A DNA stretch of 64,000 bases from Riptortus pedestris (taxonomy: Eukaryota > Arthropoda > Insecta > Hemiptera > Alydidae): contig CM032233.1 of NCBI GenBank assembly GCA_019009955.1, positions 130,081,501 through 130,145,500 of the forward strand, read 5' to 3'. A program made the translations under genes and the position numbers. The notes below the pieces were generated by a model. That model saw only the letters and a program-made list of their open reading frames with translations, had not been told where the DNA came from and searched no databases. Within the stretch, counting starts at the first letter, position 1. Each line of letters opens with the position of its first letter. Below, in pieces: positions 58,671 through 64,000 of the stretch.

Positions 58671-58739
58671 ACTTAACTTATTGATTAAAAAATGTTTCTT
58701 TGATTTATACCATACGCGATATTCAACCGTTTCATTCAA

Positions 58740-59067
58740 CACTAAATATTATATTCATTAATGGTTGAAAGAAAAGAGAGAGAAAAGAGGGGGTCTAGAC
58801 ACGGGGAATATGAAAATATCTCCACTATTATGAAAAATGCTATGAAGTCAATCTTGTTAAATCCGTCAATTCCTACTACTATTCAATACATTTTCCCTTA
58901 ACTCAAATATTAAGTGAGTTATTCTTGTATCAAGCCTTCTGTAAGCCCCCATTTTTAATCTCTTTTTCTTTACACTTAGAAATTGACATATGGTGAGATG
59001 AGATCACTAGTTTTGTCATACCAGCAGGGGGGAAATCTGCTTAGGCAGCCCTGCGTGAAAGACTTTT
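58740..59067 (+). mobile_element. HINE-like 3' half, old copy
   Basis: Diverged internal blocks, then ggggaaatctgcttaggcag and ccctgcgtgaaagac. The hairpin stem is damaged. Confidence 0.5.
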
Positions 59068-59139
59068 TGAATTTAGCTGTCCCTAAGGCTGGGTGTAGCT
59101 GGCTGGTTGGCGCCATGCCAGTAATAAGGTGAAATGTAT

Positions 59140-59278
59140 TTATATAGACTGGAGTAGTCTACCGAAGCTCCGCCTTCATCCCCACCCCAGGCCTAGCTCA
59201 GATTGCCTTAGTTCCTCCTGCCAGTTGGTTTACCCTCTCCGACTCCGCACAACTTTCTACTTGTTGCTGGCCGTAAAG
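59140..59278 (+). promoter_or_regulatory. possible TATA promoter and 5' non-coding exon
   Basis: TATATA at 59140-59145 is followed by a GC-richer stretch (to 59278) with ctcagattgcc and ctccgactccgc, then a perfect GTATGT donor. No ATG-led frame is evident. It may be the first exon of a gene past the window. This is inference only. Confidence 0.25.
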
Positions 59279-59766
59279 GTATGTTTTTGATATTACTCGA
59301 TTTTATACGATGCTAAAATGTAATCTCCCTGGTCGTAAGAGGGATAGTGAAATTTTGAATACTGGGTGCCCTGTAATTACTAACAAATTCACTTTAAGCT
59401 TCTCTTTAATTAATTTATCTTCATTTCACACATACCACAGTTTTTAGATGCTTTCTTTTCGTGCAATATTTGAATTATTACGGTTAATATTTTGTACTTG
59501 ATCAAAATAATAGTGGTAACCTGAATTTATTGCAATTATTAAAACAACATGTTCATGATAATTCATAATAAGAATTAAAAATAAGTTGTGACAGAAGAAA
59601 GACTAACTTAAAGGTATAAAGAAACAGTGTAAAATTCTGAACAAAACAATTAAGCCATCGAAACCAAAGGAATAATTATTCATAAATTATGGAATATAAT
59701 AAATGCATTATATAATACACCAAGCACCTACATTATGCACCGAGAATTTTTATCCACTTATAAAAT
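59279..59766. other. no recognised feature
   Basis: AT-rich, no repeats recognised. Confidence 0.4.
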
Positions 59767-60150
59767 AAAAGTCCGTCACGCAGGGGCTGCGTAAACTAAG
59801 CAGATTTCCCACGTGAAGGTTTACAATAAAGAAATTTCACGAGAGGCGAGCAATCCAGGAAACGGCGGAACGAGCTTTTGGCGGGAAAGTCACTCTCGTC
59901 CGTTAGCCGTTGATTTAATAAAAATGCAAATATCTCAATTAATATTCAAGATAGAGAATAAATGTATATAACAATATTTATAGTAAATGCAATTTGCAAT
60001 AAGATTGATTCTGAACAATTTTTCGATCCGACGTATAGTAACGGAGATATTTCCAATTTTCTAAAATCTTAATCTTTCTTTTTACATAAAACGACTAAAT
60101 ATCGAGTTTGATAGCAAACAAAAATTGCGACCGCTAGAGCGGTAACAGAC

Positions 60151-60226
<76 letters not shown>

Positions 60227-60353
60227 ACAGTTTTGAACGGACCTCATTTTCGTCATCTACTAGGTAGGCTCGATGGACATTTGAAGAAAAATTTCGAAAA
60301 TTCCGTCATGAGTACAACCTTAATAGTTGATTTCCCTTAAGGGAAATCTGCTA
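59767..60353 (-). mobile_element. HINE-like element, compact complete copy
   Basis: aaaagtccgtcacgcagggg to gatttcccttaagggaaatc and tgcta. AT tract about 60150-60219 at the usual place. A foreign-looking segment (about 59830-59920, gcgagcaatccaggaaacgg) replaces the 3' internal part. Confidence 0.75.
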
Positions 60354-60555
60354 AAAATTAAATATTTATACCCATATACATTTTTCACATGCATGTTCAT
60401 CACATGTTTTCCTGACACTGTTGGTATTTCGTTGGGAACTGAACTTGAATTTTATTTCGAGTTGACGATGATAATGTTTTATTACTTAGCATTTTGCTAA
60501 TATATTTTTGTAAAATATAATACATAATATTGTAGTAAAAGTTTATAAAATAGTA

Positions 60556-61835
60556 TATATATACTAGCTCAGATACCCGGCTTCGTCCGGGAATTCATTT
60601 GAGGCTGGATGGCGATTGTATTTTTTTGGCAAGGCTTTACTTTGCACAATATTTTGACATTTACCCTTCCCAGTTTTAGGGTTTATACCCGTCGTTGCTG
60701 TGGATTTGTTAATAATGAAATTAATTTTTTTATGTAAGACTTCACTGTCCTCCATATTGTCATATTTCCCGTTCCCTGTGCATTATGCATAGATTTAAAA
60801 TATTAAGGACAAAATATTATAATAATATATTGTAATTAGAATTAATTATTCCTGGTAGTTCATATTGAAAAGAATTGTTGAGCAAATTTCTCTAAATAAC
60901 AAAATAAACAACTATTGTTATGTTCATATTTGCCGAAAAACCAATAGGAAACGAAATATCGTTATTTTTAATTTCTGGCTTCCCTTATAACCCCCACTCC
61001 TGCCCATCCCTAGAAATGTTGGTCTGGCTTGTTATAATGAAAGCGTTAGTGCTAATACATATACCGAGTTTTATTTATTTCGGTTGGGTCTTTTGTCCCA
61101 AATAAAATTGTTCACTTCCGCTATAGGTTTTAGCGTATATCTTGTTTATAATTCGGTATACGAAAAATGTGTATATACGAACAATTACTCTAAATAACAA
61201 AATAAACAACTTTTGTTATGTTCATATTTGCCGAAAGACCAATAGGAAACGAAATATCGCTATTTTTAATGTCTGGCTTCCCTTATAACCCCCACTCCTG
61301 CCCGTCCCTAGAAATGTTGGTATGGCTTGTTATAATGAAAGCGTTAGTGCTAATACACATACCTAGTTTATTTTAATTCGGTTGAGTCTTTTGTGCCAAA
61401 ACAAATTGTTCACTTCCGCTATAGGTTTTAGCGTATATCTCGTTTATAATTCGGTATACGAAAAACATGTATATAATAAAAGTTACTCTAAATAACAAAA
61501 TAAACAACTTTTGTTATGTTCATATTTGCTAAAAAACCAATAGGAAACGAAATATCGCTATTTTTAATTTCTGGCTTCCCTTATAACCCCCACTCCTGTT
61601 CGTCTCGGAGGATATTAATATAGCCTAAAGTCTAAGTTGGGTTAGTAGTAATATACATACCAAGTTTCATAAAATTCGGTTCAGCCGTTTATGCATGAAA
61701 AGGTAACAAACAAACAGACACCAAAGAAACAAAATGCAGTTATGGTGTCTGTGACATGTGAAACGAAAAGTTATCGTGAAATTTCGCGAAAAAAACAATG
61801 TACAGACAGAGGTTACAATTTTATATATACCCGTA
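60556..61835 (+). mobile_element. hairpin-ended repeat family, best plus copy
   Basis: Starts tatatactagctcagatacc with a GC hairpin (cccggcttcgtccggg). It contains three tandem subunits of about 300 bp, each with taacccccactcctg (60987, 61284, 61584) and aataggaaacgaaatatcgc. It ends ttacaattttatatatac. No protein is recognised. Confidence 0.75.
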
Positions 61836-61841
61836 TGTTAC

Positions 61842-63198
61842 TGTAAAACCCCGGAGTGTGGTAAATCCTAAGATTTGTCGGTAAATCTTAGGATTTACCA
61901 GAAGCGTTGGTAAATGTCCGATTTTATCTTTCAAATCGGACTTTAGCCAGTAAATCTTAGGTTTTCCCAAGAGGCTCGGTAAAAGCTAGAATTATCTCAA
62001 TCAGGATGCGTCTTTCGGACTTTTACCAACAGAGTTTGGTAAATTCTAACATTTCCCAGCGTCTGCCGGTAAAAGTTGGAATAAAGGTTATTTGAAATGA
62101 AAATTTTAAAATAAGTTTTATTATTATTTGTTACAGCATGGGAGAGAATTGTGGCACTTTGAATTGCACTTCATATTAGCTAACTTGCACAAATATTTCT
62201 TATTTGAACATTTTTTTAAGCAGTTGCAATTTTTGAAACCCAGGCCACCAGCCAATGACTGTTGAACTGCGGTGCGAAGGCTTATCTCTTCGTCGGGCAC
62301 TTCATCAGGGGACATTCTCGGTGCAAATTATAAACTGATCACGCGAATATAATGTATTAAATTTTCCTGAAGATATTCCGAGTTGGTAGAAACTATCTTC
62401 TTTTTGACGATCACTGCAATCATGCTTTTGGGGTCGATTTTAGATGGTCGACATCAAGAATTTTGATCCTCACGTTCTGGCTATCTTCGGGATCTGGGAA
62501 TTTCCTTTTCGTCGTATTGTTTCCATTTTCTCGGCCTTCCCTTGCTGCTTGGGGAATTTCTTTAAATTTAGAGCACATATTCTGTTCGATGGCAGATAAC
62601 TTATTATTGGCACTGTCTTGCTGAAGTTTGCCGCCATCTGGATGTTTTACTTCCAACGTTTTTGTCATATCTTCCTTAAGAGCCAACGTTTGAACCTCAT
62701 CTTGTTGGGAAGTAGATGGAAAAGATACAGTAGTATATTTGCTCAAGCTGTTCCACAGACGCAAGATTGGTTGTCATATCACGAGGGAGTTTCGAGGTAG
62801 CCAAACCCATTTTCATGAGGACTCCAAACATGGCTTCATAGGGAGAGCATTTGATTCCTTCGTGGTAGGCTCTCTTTTCATGGCCTCAATAAACCTAATC
62901 CCCTCAGACCACTTTGAAGTATCATTGGTTTCCATCCACTCCTCTTCACTGGACATTTACCAATGAGCCTTGTGAAATCCGCACATTTACCAAACTGCAT
63001 TGGTAAAAGTACGAAATCTCACATTTATTTAATTTTTTTCGGGCATTTACTAAGCCAGACGATAAATCCGGGGATTGACCAACTGCCAAGCGGTAAAAGC
63101 TCGAACTTCATCTAGATTTCGGACTTTAACCAGTGCTCTTGGTAAATCCTAGGATTTACCGGTAAGTCCTGACATTTACCACACTTCGGGGTTTTACA
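61842..63198 (-). mobile_element. Ginger/KRBA2-type integrase transposon, deleted
   Basis: TIRs TGTAAAACCCCGGAGTGTGG (61842) and the inverted cttcggggttttaca (63198), flanked by GTTAC and GTAAC (one mismatch). 1,357 bp. Many ggtaaatc/ggatttacc motifs repeat inside both ends, as transposase-binding sites often do. Coding remnants on the minus strand match the C-terminal half of Ginger-type integrases. Confidence 0.75.
62124..62956 (-). pseudogene. Ginger/KRBA2-type integrase, C-terminal remnants
   Basis: From 62956: MSSEEEWMETNDTSKWSEGI then RFIEAMKRE; after a 1-nt shift near 62868, YHEGIKCSPYEAMFGVLMKM then GLATSKLPRDM. KWSEGLRF..MKN..HH.GI..SPYEAMFG is the signature following the catalytic core in KRBA2/Ginger2 proteins. 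A later frame (62315-62124) ends CNCLKKCSNKKYLCK... KCNSKCHN, the Cys-rich C-terminus of the same family. A frame between them (62764-62420) is charged and unrecognised. The DDE core is absent. Confidence 0.75.
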
Positions 63199-63202
63199 GT
63201 AA

Positions 63203-64000
63203 CATATGTATATACTAGCTAAGGTACTCGGCGTTGCCCGGGAAATCATTCTCGACTGACTAATGGTGGTATTTTGATAGTAAGACTTCAATGTGTACAA
63301 TTACACTTCCCTCCTCGACGAAATGATTTTCCGAAATAGCCAACTCTGAAGGGTAAATTTTGGAGATTAATAGAATAGAAATTTTATTTTTGAAGGATAA
63401 ATGAAAATGTGTTCCTAATCTATCCCTCTACACTTTTTGACTCACCGTTTTTCAATAGTTCAAACCATAATCATGGGTAGCATTTATTACAATTAAATAT
63501 CATCTATAATGAACATATTTCCTTTCAAAAGCCAATCCGAGCTCACATAATATAGGCAAAGTTTTGCACGTAAGATTATATTTGTAATAGTGAATCACAC
63601 TGGAAATCGCTTCCAGTAATGCCAGACGGGAAATAAGTAAACTCAATTAACTGGTAAGGCTCCCGTCATCTTCTGATCCCGCATGATACTTCTCAACATT
63701 CTTCTACTTATATAATTGATGCAAAACATTATTTTATAATTTATCTACCGGATGGAATTAAATAATAGTGGTACCCTGTAAATATCATATCGAGTTTAAA
63801 CGCATATTGTTTTTTGTCACAATGACATTACCATTAACGTTTAATTGTTATTATATTACATATTTGTTTCAATAACATCAAGGTAGATTATACAAATTAA
63901 ATAATGGAAATGCTCTTATAGTTTATATTTCTATTGGAAATAAATAACAATGTTATTTTCTAGGAAAAATAAATAAATGAGGAGGGGTTGACAATGATTT
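63203..64000 (+). mobile_element. hairpin-ended repeat family, copy leaving the window
   Basis: tatatactagctaaggtact, then cggcgttgcccgggaaatca. The following 750 bp matches the reverse complement of 32245-32990. Continues past the end. Confidence 0.75.

Overview
This is a repeat-rich, AT-rich eukaryotic (metazoan, most likely arthropod) window. Coding exons are short, separated by kilobase introns, and bounded by GT/AG sites in matching phase. Most of the rest is transposable elements: Tc1, IS630-like, piggyBac, a Ginger/KRBA2-type integrase element, R1- and I-like LINEs with RNase H, an RTE-like LINE, Gypsy and BEL/Pao pieces, and about 20 copies of a Helentron/HINE-like element. The species cannot be named from the sequence. 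The arthropod call rests on the repeat mix and on TCAGT-type initiator sequences.

Host genes, all on the + strand: (1) The 3' end of an ankyrin-repeat gene (exons 1262-1327 and 1518-2306), with a Tc1 element 80 bp past its stop. (2) Three phase-matched exons (11553-11663, 14338-14417, 16103-16228) encoding a C3HC4 RING domain that resembles RNF170; outer exons were not found. (3) A four-exon gene for an unrecognised 192-residue protein: exon 1 at 37720-37741, then 39136-39273, 47572-47704 and 53529-53814. Its promoter and first exon exist twice, at about 27.4-27.6 kb and 37.5-37.7 kb. Both copies keep the same start codon, the same 22-nt coding exon and splice phase, and the same 100-nt distance from a TCAGTT initiator to the ATG. 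Each copy sits just downstream of an array of the same 67-bp minisatellite (about 21 and 41 units). A TATA/GTATGT-containing stretch near 59.14-59.28 kb may be a further first exon.

Layout: 0-2.3 kb ankyrin gene; 2.4-3.9 kb Tc1; 4.9-5.4 kb pure 16-bp C15A array; 5.4-9.0 kb R1-like LINE; 9.1-11.2 kb I-like LINE; 11.3-16.2 kb RING exons with a BEL/Pao gag piece in an intron; 17.2-22.1 kb HINE, a near-perfect 185-bp-arm palindrome, a deleted Gypsy, another HINE and a 19-bp minisatellite; 22.9-33.1 kb hairpin-ended repeats, deleted Tc1, minisatellite 1, first promoter copy, HINEs; 34.5-39.8 kb minisatellite 2, second promoter copy, exon 2 and a CT tract; 40.3-48.2 kb clustered HINEs with a nested solo LTR, and exon 3; 49.6-53.2 kb piggyBac and RTE-like LINE remnants; 53.5-53.8 kb terminal exon; 54.4-64 kb foldback MITE, IS630-like element, Gypsy 5' end, HINEs, hairpin-ended repeats and the Ginger-type element.

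The main biological points are the duplicated promoter/first-exon/minisatellite module and the density of HINE-like elements, whose structure (12-bp subterminal inverted repeats, 5' palindrome, internal AT tract, 3' hairpin) can be read directly from several copies.
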